From: Nemania diffusa
Taxonomy: Eukaryota > Ascomycota > Sordariomycetes > Xylariales > Xylariaceae
Direction of reading: 5' to 3'
Length of the DNA: 64,000 nt
NCBI GenBank assembly: GCA_038501195.1
Contig: JBBPUQ010000002.1
Coordinates: 6,091,001 to 6,155,000 of the forward strand
Position 1 is the stretch's first letter; every line of letters starts with the position of its first letter. Positions 14,142 through 25,735 of the stretch are shown here, in pieces. Made by a program: the position numbers and the translations under genes. The notes below the pieces were generated by a model, which did no database searches, was not told where the DNA came from, and was given only the letters and a program-made list of their open reading frames with translations.

Positions 14142-15038
14142 ATGGAAATGGCCCGTTCTATTAGTACAATTGACACGGAGAGGGATGACTGTTGCGGTAA
14201 CGGTCTCAACTTCTGCGATGATCCGGCTTTCGATAGCGGACTCGATGCTGGGGACAAGATAGAGAAGCATGTTACATAAAAACACCCCCCCCACCCCAAA
14301 CCCCTGCCCGTGTCCTTCCAGACATGCCCCGGTTATCCAACACTAATAATGTCAGGACTATGACACAGACGATACCGCAGCAGACGAGGACACTGAAATC
14401 CAGGTGCCAGACAGCGACCCATCCCACAACCTGCAAGAACATGGCACCCGCGTGTCTTCGCAGGGAATAACTTCCTCCTCTACCATCCAGGAGCCCAGAC
14501 TATCGGATCATCTCGGCCAGACCGTTTCAATCTTGGCAGGTGGCAACCAACCAAAAGATGGCTTCCTTAAGTGTATGGATTGTGACGACGAAGCAATAGA
14601 CATCTCCCAGGTCGATCCAACTTCGCGGCCAGCTGACCGTGAGGTGACGCGAGTGGCCCTAGGCGGTACTGGCAAGGCTCGCAAAAGACCCGTCGGCTCG
14701 TCGGACAGCCATGCCTCAAGACCAAGTCGTCGAGTCAAGACTGCCGGGGAATTCCAGATTAACATACCCCAAAAGCTAGACAAAGTCTGCGGGGCGCAGG
14801 ACATCACCACCATCCTATCCACCCTACATAGGTGCTCGAATAGGAAACGGGGTCGACTCACCGTCGAAATCTATTATGCCTTTCTTCAACGGGCCCCAAG
14901 TAAGGGTTCACAACTTTATAGACTAATGGCCTGCCTCTCGCAGTGTCAACAGGTCAAGATTTTTCTACGACTCCTAACGAGCCTTGGCGACTGCAACAGT
15001 TTGTCAGGCAAGTCGTCCACCATACCCCAGTAGTTTAG
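14142..15038 (+). CDS. Unrecognised spliced gene at the block edge
   Basis: I do not recognise this protein. The model starts at ATG 14142, the first in-frame methionine after a TAG at 14133. Exon 1 is 14142-14270. An intron at 14271-14355 has a GTTACA donor, a CTAAT branch site and an AG acceptor. Exon 2 is 14356-14899, and a 44-nt intron at 14900-14943 has a strong GTAAGG donor, GACTAATGG and TCGCAG. Exon 3 is 14944-15038, giving about 255 residues. The first part is acidic (a run of D, E and T near residues 44-60), followed by a basic stretch (KARKRP, RPSRR) suggesting a nuclear protein. The 3' end is uncertain: open coding-like frames continue to about 15282 in shifted frames, so there may be more introns or damage. 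Confidence 0.4.
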
Positions 15039-15282
15039 TACGCCTCTCCGCAGAGGAAGATCAGCCGAGGAAACGCTGGTAGGAGAGCTTCTTGAGCTAT
15101 ACCGTCTAGACTCAGGCAGCGCAACAAGAAGTCGGCCCGCAGAGCGCGTGGCGAAGCAGTCTGCAGGATTACTGCACCTTCTTCCGAACCCGAGAAGGGG
15201 CAGTGTACAGTGCATTAGAGAGATTGCTGACGAAAGCGGGTCTAATTGGGGATACTGTACAGCTACGCTGTACGGCATATAA

Positions 15283-18200
15283 AGAAAATCTTTGGCTCTA
15301 CTCTCATTTCTGCATGGCATATACAGCTTACAATATACCCAGTTTGCTGGTTTGGCTACGCAATCTACCCAGTTAGAAACTATATACAACTAGCAGTAGT
15401 GTTGGGAGCTCAATATCAACAAGCTTTTTTTCTCCTCTTTTTTTATTTTGACCTAGTGTACTAATATTGAGAGATGACAATTAAGACAAATTCAGAACTG
15501 TACTAATGAGAAGATTGTTGAGATTTGCAAACAGAAGGTACTGCAATTATATGCACCTATATTGATTTATGCGAACTTAGTATTCAACCCAGGAGTGTCA
15601 TTACCCATAAGTTGGCCCTTGTAATATTACAGTCAAACAGAAACTATTTGCTTTAGGCCGTAGTAATAACTAAGGGTATTTATAAAGAGATATTGTTAGC
15701 TCCCGTAATAGAGAGATGGCCTACAAGTGCGATATGAAGAGATATATTCTGATAAGCTAATGGAAATAGTGATATATTTGTAGGTGTTTCGAAATCGAGT
15801 AATAGAAGGAGGCGAGCACACGGTCTACGTATGACACATATCATTGTTCTTGCCGGGAATTTTGGACGTTACCGTAAATTACAGAGGGTGACATACCTTC
15901 AAATCGAGACGGCTTAGCTTTCCGATACCGTTGAGTTTGATTTTATGTACTAGAACAGAAGGTTTGGAGGTAGCTGATTAGCTTGGATATACTTAGATGT
16001 GACGACCTGTCTTTTTCGATAAGTATAGTGCGCTGTATAGCTAACTACTATAATTTGACCTATCTGCCGCTCCTGCTTCGTCCATTATCTTATCAATACC
16101 TCTTCCTAAGAACACTACGACCTTTCTGAAATGGATTGAAGCTTTTTCTAGAGCGTTATACTGTCAAGGTAGTCCGGACAACACGTATCTATTTATAGCC
16201 AAGTAATCAGGGCGAAGTCTAACCTGGGGAGATCTCGTAAGAATCCTAGAGTCTATAGCACGCTATTGTAGATGACATTGCCAGTGTTATCCATTCATCT
16301 TGACATATCTAGTTTGCGGCAGACCTTGTAGCAGGACCTATGTTGTTAGTATGAACATATAGAGTGAGCTGATGCTGCAATACCGGAAAGCGGCAATGAG
16401 CATCCATACCTATTACCCACTCGAGGTGGAGGTGGTGAGTTTCGGCTAAAGGATTTGTATTGAGCACTGAATCGAGGCCTTGTGCGTGCTCCCCGTAAAG
16501 TTCGGGTGAAATTAACCGACGGTGCTTCAAGAGGTCGTCTAAATAGCTATTTAAGTTCTTGTAATAACGGCTTTTCTTGCTCTTGCTGGGGGGGGGGGGG
16601 GGGGTTTGTACGTAGTTTTTATCGCTAGTCAAGAAAATTTGTTGGGAAGGGCATTAAGATTGTTCTGAACTAGCATGTTGACGGAAAGCGAGCAGTTGAG
16701 ATATACCGACTGACGAGGTTTGGATGAAGGTCACGATGCCTTGTAACTTCTACAACTAGAGAACAGTTTGAGTCACTTCTGCACTATACGGAGATAAAGT
16801 GATAAGGTTAGACCATGTTGACCAACTGATTTCTTGCGGGTAACATTTGAGATACATACCTATCGACTTAGATAACAATGTTATAAGCTCCCGCCACCCA
16901 GAACAATAACTCTTGTCTAACTCGGCATAACATTGCGATGTACCTGTCGATCCCCTGACGTGCTAGCTCCTCTATGTTCTGTGTTCTATGTCGGAGCCGG
17001 GTACGGAAGTATCGAAATTACCTAGGTACTATATTGAACCCCCGGGCGTGCTGCTTTCACACCCCCACCCTCCTAGTTTGGGTTTTGAATTCGTAATAGG
17101 TTGTCACGAATCAAGATATGCTGATGTAACATAACTGTAAAAGGGTACGCGTTCTCCTGAATCGCGTAGTTGTATTGTGTATAAGCCGATTGGTTCTTAT
17201 ACCCTCATGCCGTGACCGGGACTGATCACCGTCTCCTATTTGGTTTTAATATAGGTCGGAAACAGTGCACGTGCGTCCTCTTCAATCAACAAGTAGGGTC
17301 GGAAATACATTGCAGTTGTACCTGACAAGGGCAAGAGTTACCAGTCTCTGACCATCGTAGTAGGCTACAGGTGTACCCATCCCCATAGACACATGCCTCA
17401 ATCACTAATAATATGCTGGACCGACAGAATGTACTGTACCTTGCTTAATACTATGTTGCCTACTATTTCATGTTGAAAGAAAAGACAATCAACTTACCGG
17501 AGACAGAGATGAGTATATAAATGAAGGCGAAGTACAAGTGGACCGCATAGGCAAGCCCGCAATAATAGGTATTGTGGAAACTATTGTCTACACTTTGAAG
17601 AGACAGCCACGTCAAACCAACGGGAGAGGGTATTTACCTAGCTAACATAACCTAAAATCAACAGAGCAGGACACAGGTAGAGCGTACTCTATTACAGGAA
17701 ATCTGATACATCTTGAAATATGCCAAAGTAACTTCAACCCTATGAGTCTTTGTTAAAAATATAATTGTTTATATAGATAGAAAATTAAGCCTTATATTTT
17801 CTATCTGGTTGTATTATAGTACACTCACCTTTCAGGGTAGGCTAACTTCCGATATTATGTTTAGTAGGGTTCATTCTTTAAAGCTGTTAGTTTTGATATA
17901 AGATTTTGATAGTATAACGGTAAAGACCGTAGCCACATAAGCAGTTAGGACGCATCTCGCCCTCGGGTACTCGCAACAAGCAAGCCCCTGTGCAGCCCTT
18001 TCCGAAGGTCTTGTCTAGTGTGAATATTTGGCAAGGAACTTTTGCTAGCAGATCACATGAGAGCTGAATAGGGAAAGAAACATACGTCAACCACTTGTCC
18101 TCCAGTGCATGAAAGATACGGACACACAGGGGTTTGTGGAAAATCAAACAGTACGGACTTTGCTGGTCACAGGTGGCCTCTTACGATAATCTTCTGCAAG

Positions 18201-19076
18201 CAGAAGTTCTAACCACTGTCATTGCTTTCTGTTTGGAATGATCCCAGAGGGTGGCCAGGTGGGCCAGGGTGGCTCGGTGTCGCCAGTCCACGACCTGTGC
18301 AAAAAGTAAGCGAGTGTCAAGTTGTGCACAGGATTCTATTCCGACTGGCCAAGAAGTTCACCTCGGCCTACAGAGGGCTAAGTGGCCATGCCAGCCAAGC
18401 AATCTTGTCATATGGGACCTATAGGTGATGGGGGTAGTAGAGGCATCAATTCGGACGCGAGCGAGAAGGATTCGGGGGTTCTACATACACGTTGGCCGCA
18501 GAAGCCTGGGCCACGACCAACAATGAATAAGATCCAATATACATACTTCTGAACCCCCATTACTGGCTCGTTGATTTTAACATTTATACGGCCAAAACAT
18601 ACTGCTCATAAAGATTCAGCAATTGACTAGTTTGTCTGCATATGCTGCACCTCGCAAACCTAGTCGACACCCCCGCATAGCCTTGATACTGTCCATAAGA
18701 GAGCGAGTGGCTGTCGCTGGCTTTAGGCCGCCGACTACAAAAATGTCAAGAGTCCATCAGGACTGAAGAAACCACCGACGAGAAAATCAAAGCGCACCTC
18801 CCGTCAAGCAAAGAAGTATTTTGATTGTTAGACATGATTAAGATAGAGAGGCGTGCTACTTGAAAAGCTGGGCTTTGGATTAGCAATGTTGTGTGGTCTA
18901 GGTTAGCGTATTGATTGTTCTTAAATCATTCATTCAATTCCCTTTTCTTGCTTCACAGATAAAGAACTATGATAACATTATACATATTGGCAACTTATGG
19001 ACGTATACGCATGTCTAAATCGGGAACCCCCCGGCAATTATCGGTTTCCATCGCATGCACACGGCTATCCCTTTAA
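15283..19076. other. Gene-poor mixed-composition DNA
   Basis: No open frame here has both an ATG start and coding character. There is a 17-nt G run (16588-16604) and a short hairpin (17775-17785 pairing with 17796-17806, AGATAGAAAAT / ATTTTCTATCT). Two minus-strand open frames (16309-16632 and 17887-18147) lack an ATG at their ends and have no recognised domain. The stretch may hold old, partly decayed sequence. Confidence 0.4.
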
Positions 19077-19246
19077 ATGCCCCCTCGGCATAGTGACTTA
19101 AAAGTCAAATAATGGGGCCGAATTTATTTATATATACCTAATGAGAGTGTAAAATCATGCTCGGGCAATAGTTTTATTGGGTATATGCAAATAAAGCCTG
19201 GCACGCTACTCCACTTTTAAGTCACTAGGTATGCCGAAGGGGCATA
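19077..19246. mobile_element. MITE-like inverted-repeat element, about 170 bp
   Basis: ATGCCCCCTCGGCATAGTGA then CTTAAAAGT at the left (19077-19106) is repeated inverted at the right (19212-19246, ACTTTTAAGTCACTAGGTAT then GCCGAAGGGGCAT). The arms are about 30 bp, interrupted by a few bases. Each arm is itself a small palindrome (GGTATGCC...GGCATACC at 19228-19249). The interior is A+T-rich and non-coding. Size and structure fit a miniature inverted-repeat element, but no clear target duplication was seen. It lies about 215 bp upstream of the coiled-coil gene and could be in its promoter. Confidence 0.45.
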
Positions 19247-19461
19247 CCATATGACCAAGCAATTTGCTACATAGTTGTCGGCAAAACTTTCCTTTGTTGC
19301 AAACGGAGTGGTTGCCCGGGGGATCTTGTTTTGTTTCGTTGGCTATATTTATTTTTCTATGAAAGCGCGCCCACCCCCTCCATCGTTCTTTCCTATTATT
19401 CTTTTTGCATATCTTCCCACTCCTGTTACCTATCACTATTACCCTGAAAAATTTGGACGCA

Positions 19462-19998
19462 ATGGCGCTACAACAGCCTGATTTTCTTTTGGTACAAACA
19501 AAACTCCAAGAAGTAGGGAACGAGATCGCCTTGTGCGTACAAGTGTTAGGTCTCTTGCAAGAGATGCGAGAAGAGATGCGAGGCATTCGAGAAGACATGG
19601 CACGACAGGAACTGCGTAATGCAGCAAGGCAAGTCAAGTCTCTTATGTACTGTAGAGTTTTAAGAAAGGCATGTGCTAATAGCTATGTAGGGACGCAAAT
19701 GCGTTTGCGCGTTTCTTGAACACTCGAGCAGTCAAGTCCGATGACGCGTTAACACCGTTTCGCGTGCTAGAAACGAATGAAGAAATTGGAGACTTTCCGC
19801 AAACCGTATCAGAAATGGATACTTTAGCATGTAACTCTTATATATACGTGAAAAATAAATATAATAGGACTAACTAGGTAAAAAGCGGCAAGAGTAAATA
19901 CTATTTTAAGATTGGTACAACAGCCGGTGGACGGCGACATCGCGCAGAGGCGGAGACGATTGAAACTATTTACGGGTGTGTTGGTGCAGGCGGTATAA
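19462..19998 (+). CDS. Small coiled-coil protein of a common uncharacterised fungal family
   Basis: The model has three exons: 19462-19628, 19691-19830 and about 19895-19998, giving about 136 residues. Intron 1 has a GC donor (GCAAGT) with a GCTAAT branch site and TAG acceptor. Intron 2 starts GTAACT; its acceptor is ambiguous because the obvious TAG at 19875-19877 gives the wrong frame, while AG at 19893-19894 keeps it. Residues about 8-55 form a heptad-like helix (LLQEMREEMRGIREDM). After it come ANAFARFLNTRAVKSDDALT and a GDFPQT motif, then QPVDGD followed by RRRRL. This order (coiled coil, N-x-A-V near-motif, FP-x-T, RRRRL tail) resembles small uncharacterised proteins that I recall as common in ascomycetes. 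Function is unknown. Confidence 0.6.
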
Positions 19999-20335
19999 TA
20001 GGCTGTTCGGGTTATATTAGGGGTTCTTTCTTAAACTTGATATATAAACTATCTTAATTTTTTTATTTTATTTTAATAGCTAACAACCCGTGAGGCGTAG
20101 AAGACAAGCATCAGTAGACCTACGACGAGCGGCTGAGCGCTATAGACCGAGCATACAGCCACCAGAAAATAGCTGTTGAAGGGCCTAGCAGCGCATAGGA
20201 AAGGATGCCGATAAATATATTCTGTTCCCGTAGTTGAGATGTCAAAGCTCGTCGGATATAAATACCTACATCAAATGAACCAAGTGTTATTATTTCTGCT
20301 GATGAGGGGTCTTGGGGCTGTAACTCGGTCCATGT
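19999..20335. other. Intergenic spacer
   Basis: Separates the coiled-coil gene and the convergent hydratase gene. No gene seen. It contains a T-rich tract at about 20057-20080. Confidence 0.5.
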
Positions 20336-21364
20336 CTACAGCTTGCTACCCTGCTGCTTCATTTTAGCATAGCCATCTGAAAGCACAACCCTGCCATTGT
20401 TCTTGACAATCGTTTCAAAGACATAATTATCGAATCTGCCGTCGGAGCCAATTTTCCATATCCACGTCTCTAACTCATCACCCGGGTAGACAGCACTCGT
20501 GAACCTAGCCCCGAAGGCTTTGAACCTTGTAGGATCCGAATCTGCTACCCCTCGCAGCAGTCCATGTGCCGCGATATTCCAAGTGCAAAGGCCCTGCAGA
20601 GTCGCACCTCTGAAACCCACGCGCCTGCCGAGCCCATCGTCAGCATGCATGGGGTCATAGTCACCACACAACCGGTATAGAAGTGCTGCCTCTGAGGTCG
20701 TCTTATACGTATGCACAACGTCCGGTTGGCGCGCGGGTGTCTCAATAACGGACTTAATAGGGCCTTGCGGGCCTCCGTAGCCGCCCTGTCCAATGCCCGA
20801 TGTCGAGCTGGTCATCTTGGTATAGACCGTTCCCGTCTTGATATCTACTAGCTCGTGCTCCTGCTCTGATATCATGGAGCCTCTCGTATCATACACGCCG
20901 AGAACCTTGCTGTGAATTTCAAGGTCAAGTCCTGCCGAAGTGGTTGGAATTGGGTTCACCACCTCGATGCCTTGTTCACTAGTCGTAGAACGATGTGCAT
21001 TAAATGGCGGGGTTCCCGGCACAGGCTCTGATATCGTGCGGGCGGCGACATCGAACACATCCTGGTCTGTTTGTTTGAGTGACAGGCCGACGGGGAAAGT
21101 TGGGAACGTGGCGAAGCGCGGATCTAACTCGTAAAGAAAGTGTCTTTCATCGGCTTGCGCGCCAATTGCGTGTGCCTATACCAGTCAATCGGACATCAGC
21201 CAGGTGCACTATCGTCCCAGATAGATTGGACTTACAAAGAGCAGCACGTCGCGCCGGTTATAGGCGCACTTTATCGGCCGGAATCTATGTCCAACAGCCT
21301 TGCGAAAGTCGACATTGTCGTACCGCCCATCAGCTCGCTTGACAGGTATCTCACTAAGATTCAT
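20336..21364 (-). CDS. Peroxisomal MaoC-type enoyl-CoA hydratase 2
   Basis: Exons run 21364-21236 and 21175-20336 on the minus strand, with a 60-nt intron (GTAAGT...TATAG), giving 322 residues. The N-terminal half has the hotdog-fold lead YNRRDVLLFAHAIGA followed by ELDPRFATFPTFPVGL, as in the hydratase part of fungal peroxisomal multifunctional enzyme. The C-terminal hotdog has the hydratase-2 motif YRLCGDYDPMHAD near residues 212-224, including the catalytic Asp and His. The usual Asn of G-D-x-N-P is Asp here, which is unusual. The chain ends SKL, a canonical PTS1 peroxisomal targeting signal. Its likely role is hydration of trans-2-enoyl-CoA in beta-oxidation or a related peroxisomal step. 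There is no attached dehydrogenase domain, so it is a stand-alone hydratase. Confidence 0.87.
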
Positions 21365-22342
21365 CTTCCCCCGTAGGACGACGGCATGGACGCCAATCCC
21401 TGCAACCGAATGAATACCTGAAATGAGTTCTATGACAGATTTCTCATTTTATCTGGGTTACAGCAACTTTGATTTAGAATGCTACAGCAGCGAATTGTCA
21501 GAATCTTGTTGTGAGCGCAGCTCCTATACGCACCTAGCTTCTAGAATTGGGCTTTTAAAAAACCCACGAAAAAAAGTACCAACCCAGGGGGGGCTAGATA
21601 TGCGTGTCCACTCCCTTCCTACTCATCTTGCCTAGTTAGATGGCAGATCTCCTTTTCCCCCACACATACAGGGGCTACTAGACAACCACGTGGTAAGAAC
21701 AAAACAACCAAAACAGGTTTCACTTCTATCCGATTGGCTCTTTACTACAAACAATAATCTACCTACTACCGTACCTAGATAGGAGACAATGGGAAATTGT
21801 TAGTATTCCGTGCCTCAGAGGCGTACCCGAAACCTGACAACCGAGCATGGGAATATTATGGCTTAGTGAATTCCTGCCTACGAAGAAGGATTGCATCAAA
21901 TGACTAAATAATTAATCTACCAACCAAAGCTCATCTAAGTGCTATATTCACTTTTCATCTACGCACTGTCACTCCTGTAAATTACGCTTGCCTGCTAGAT
22001 GAGGGTTGGTGCATTTAGTTTTCTCTTTTATTATATTTAAGGGAGGAAGGTCGGACTATATCTAGCGTTTCTAGAATGGAGGTGACGTAATGGCCAAGCA
22101 TTGTCGTCCAATAATAAATACGTCGATCCTGTCACATGCAAGGGGTCACGCCTAGGCTGATATCCTTCACATAGGAGCCTGACTTAAAAATATGTACAAG
22201 AAACGAAAAGTACCTTTCTGTTCTGCCAAATCGCCTCAATATTTATCTCCATAGCTCGATTCCAACGTGATAGCACAATTCTGTCCCTAGCTGACCCAGC
22301 ACATTAGGGCATGAGAATACGGCTTCTCAGCAGCGAGAAAGC
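21365..22342. other. Spacer between hydratase and P450 genes
   Basis: About 980 bp holding the hydratase promoter side and the P450 3' flank; both genes read leftward. Small open frames here lack support. No repeat recognised. Confidence 0.5.
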
Positions 22343-24138
22343 TTACTGTAGCTCTATCAAGCAACGGTGTCCTTGCGGCTGGGCTAAGAAGAACAGCGTT
22401 GGGCTCATGTCTTCATCGCTCATGCCCTCAAGCGCGGAAACTTTGGCATGGGGGAAGGCCCTGAAGAATCGAGATATCCCCAACCGAAGTTCGATTTTCG
22501 CAAGATGTAGTCCGATGCAGACTATTAAAGCCAAGTGGGTTTAGTACAATGTATATTTGCCTGGATCGCCAGGGCGTAGCCTCTCCTAGAAAGGAAGATA
22601 GAAAAATTTGACGACTCACTTCTCGACCCCCCGCCAAAAGGCATGGACACATCCTTCATGGCCTGTGTCGGGTTCTCCCATCGTGATGGATCGTATTTCT
22701 CCGGATCCGGGAACGCGTTGGGATCACGGTGAAGAGTGTAACTCTGGGCTGTGACGGTGTAGCCAGCTGGGATATGATAACCACACATCTCGGCGCCTCC
22801 CTCAGGCACTTCCCTCGGAAGCCCAGAGGGGACAGCTGGGAATCTCCGAAGAGACTCGTCAATGATGTGGTCAAGGTATGGCACGTGTCGTAGATCTTCG
22901 TGGGTGAAGCTATCTGGAAGGACTTCGAGCTCCTTCACCAGTCTTGACTTAATCTCTGGATGGCGACATATAGCCCAGATTGTATAACATAGTGTATTTG
23001 TAGTGGTGTCGCTTCCAGCAACGATATAAGACTGTGCGTTATCTCGTATTTCCTCTTGAGATATGCTCTCGTCACCCTCAGCCTTGTATACCTTGGTGAA
23101 GACTGTCGGTTTCGCGTCAGCCCCCCCATTTTCTACCAGGCTCCGGTGGTGGTTCAGCAGCTGCGTGGAATACTTTCGCATACGTATACTGAATGTACGA
23201 GCCTGGTTAAGGACGGGAAGTGGGATCCCAAAGCGCATGGAATATTTCGCTAGGGTCGGGAAGACTGATCGATACGATCCTATTTTGCCAATACTCTGCA
23301 AGTCGATGACATATTGATTTATCTGTGGTGGATTAGTCGAGTGTTAATCGCTTCGCTATTACTTGCGAGCTACGGCCGTTCGACACTCACCTCTCCGCTT
23401 TCCAGCATCCGGAACGATTCTCCGAAACTCAACTCGCCGATGATATCGGTAGTCATGAATAGCCACCACTTGTAAACATCAGCAGCACCGCGCGTTTTAT
23501 ATTCTTCCGCCATTCGTTGGATCGTAAGGTTTACCTTGTCGTCGATCTGTGGCAGGAAGGCCTTCAGACCCGATTCAGAGACTGGCGACGAGAGTAATCG
23601 CCTGAACCGTCTGTGCAAAGCTATGTCTGGTGTGTTGAATATGGACTGGATGAAGGGAACGAAGTCCAGATACCATTTAGATTTAGGGAACTCGTTCTTA
23701 ATTCTAAAAATTCTCTGAACCGCCTCTGAATCGGAGACGTATACCTCTCTAGGACCAACTCGAACAATGGGGCCTACTAGCAATCAGAATGTGCGCTATG
23801 CTTTCTTTTGGAGTCTCCGTAGATTGAGACAACTTGCAACAATTGGCATACCATACTTGAGGTGGAGACCGTGGATATAACGCGGTTTCTGTGCGCGCAC
23901 CCAATAATACTTGGGAATGAGATCGGTCCACCGAGCATGCCATGGCCCAGGGACCTTCGAAAGGGGATCTTTGGAGGTCGAGCCAAAGACCTAGCAGTAG
24001 GTGTCGTTAGGGAAATTTCCAAGGGATAACGAGACCAGAGTTTCTTACCAGAAGGATTGTCACCAATCCCAGAACAACCCAGGAGTACAGGTGATTCGAC
24101 TTAAACGGTTCCAGAGCTACGTCCATGCTGGCGTTCAT
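22343..24138 (-). CDS. Cytochrome P450 monooxygenase
   Basis: The model has five exons on the minus strand: 24138-24049, 23990-23852, 23773-23391, 23322-22620 and 22521-22343. Introns are 58, 78, 68 and 98 nt, all GT-AG, giving 497 residues, which is typical for the family. The N-terminus has a membrane anchor (residues about 17-30, LYSWVVLGLVTILL) and a proline-rich hinge (KVPGP). The I-helix AGSDTTT (about residue 308) carries the oxygen-activating Asp-Thr. The K-helix ESLRRFP (about 356) gives ExxR. The heme loop PFGGGSRICIG, with the Cys ligand near residue 440, is restored exactly by splicing across the last intron. It is likely an ER-membrane oxygenase needing a P450 reductase. The substrate and CYP family are not assignable by eye. 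Upstream ATG 24138 was chosen over ATG 24126. Confidence 0.92.
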
Positions 24139-24513
24139 GTTAATGAGAGGGGATATTATAGGTTTTAGTTAAATACAGTTGATAAAGTTGTTTATTGTCA
24201 TGTAGCGTATTGGAACACTGCCGGCTATATATATAGGTATAGACTCGTAGGGAAACAATAAGGCTCTGAAAGGATTTATTTGCTCCCGTCCCCCCCTGAT
24301 GTGGCCGGGGCGCCAACATACACAAACGTGGTACCAGCAGGTCTTGTCTTCGGCCGACGACGCCGACTAGTCAAGCTGTAACGGCGACTCTCCGATGTGG
24401 CGAGTGTCAGGGTAGTGTTACATGCCCGCTCCACACCCTGTTGGGGATTAGTTATGTCATGCGGAAAAGTAGACTGACCCCGCCGATTTCTGCCCTACGC
24501 CATCAACTATGGA
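24139..24513. promoter_or_regulatory. P450 upstream region up to the TIR element
   Basis: About 375 bp lie between the P450 start and the 24514 terminal repeat, so the promoter must lie here or inside the transposon end. No specific operator recognised. Confidence 0.35.
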
Positions 24514-24616
24514 GGGCCATTAGGACCACTAGTAACAAACGCACAAATGCTTTGGCTTTTGGCTTTTGGCTTTTGGCTATTTACTCTATATACTGTACTT
24601 AGAATCTCTTTGTACA
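24514..24616 (+). repeat. Left terminal inverted repeat
   Basis: Begins GGGCCATTAGGACCACTAGT and contains the heptamer array TTTGGC(TTTTGGC)3 at 24551-24577. It keeps normal base composition although the DNA just inside (from about 24620) is almost pure A/T. Confidence 0.75.
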
Positions 24617-24619
24617 AAG

Positions 24620-25366
24620 CAATTAATTAATTAAAATAAAAATAATATATTTATTAAGTTTTAATTTTATTAAAATAATTATATAATTAATTATTAATTT
24701 AAAATATTATATAAAAATATTTAATAATTATTTTAATATTTTTATTTATTTAAATTTTATTAGTAATTATTTATTTAAATTTTATTAATAGTTATATTTT
24801 TGTTATATAAATAAAAAAAATATTATTTATTTAAATAATTATAATTAAATTAATAATTAAACTACTAATTATATAATTAAACTAATAATTTAATATTTAA
24901 AGCTTTTATTTTATAAATAAAAATAAAAAAAAAATTGTTATTATTGTTGTTATTATTGTTATTATTATTAAATTTATTTTATATAAAATATTAAATAATA
25001 TAGTTTTATTATTTATAATTATTATAATAACTATTAAAATAATTTATAAATTATATATATATAAAAAAAAGCTATATTAATTTATTAATTAAAATATTTA
25101 TTATATAATAATAATTAATATAAAAAAAATTTATAGCAACTTTTTTTTAATTAAATTTAAAAAATATTAATATAATTTAATTTTATAAAATTAATTTAAG
25201 TTATAATAACTAAATTTTATATAATAATAATATTTATATTAAATAAAATTAATATATTATATTAAAATATATTATAACAAAAAAAAACAAAAAAATTATT
25301 TATAATAAATAAAATAATAATAGTAAAAATAAAAATAAAAACATTATTTATATAAAAAAGTTAATA
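24620..25366. repeat. RIP-decayed interior of the TIR element, left part
   Basis: A/T DNA with no readable gene. It ends in TTAATA, whose last five bases are the target duplication of the inserted LTR element. Confidence 0.6.
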
Positions 25367-25630
25367 TGTTGATTGGCTGTACTACTAACGGGAGTACATT
25401 GTACGGGGCATGCCCACTGAACGCTGAAAGGGGTTACAGGATTTCCGAATCAATGGTCGAAAATACTGTATTCTGTAAGTCTAGGTTTGTGGGGGTCTCG
25501 GCTACAGTATAGGTTATATAGGTCCGTGCAGGTCACGTGCCGTACAGTTGACTGGACTGTACGTCTACAGTACTGTCAACTGTAGGCTGTACGTACTGTG
25601 TACGCAGTACGTACGACTATTGGACCAACA
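25367..25630. repeat. Left LTR of the 1,990-bp element
   Basis: 264 bp, TGTTGATTGG...GGACCAACA. Its 3' part is rich in nested palindromes, including TACGTACTG...CAGTACGTA (about 25588-25612). Confidence 0.82.
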
Positions 25631-25735
25631 CTGGCAACTTTTTATATGTCCTATCCATATACTTTATCCAACCAACTATCCACTAACACTTATTCGCTTG
25701 TTGTACGAGTATTCGAATCTATAGGGTATAATGGA

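Noticed and set aside
16309..16632. 107-residue minus-strand frame containing a proline run
   Set aside because: The proline run is just the poly-G tract; the frame begins at a non-ATG codon and shows no domain or splice context.
17887..18147. 86-residue minus-strand frame with several cysteines (possible small secreted protein)
   Set aside because: No ATG at its start (TTG) and no signal peptide; kept only as part of the gene-poor stretch.
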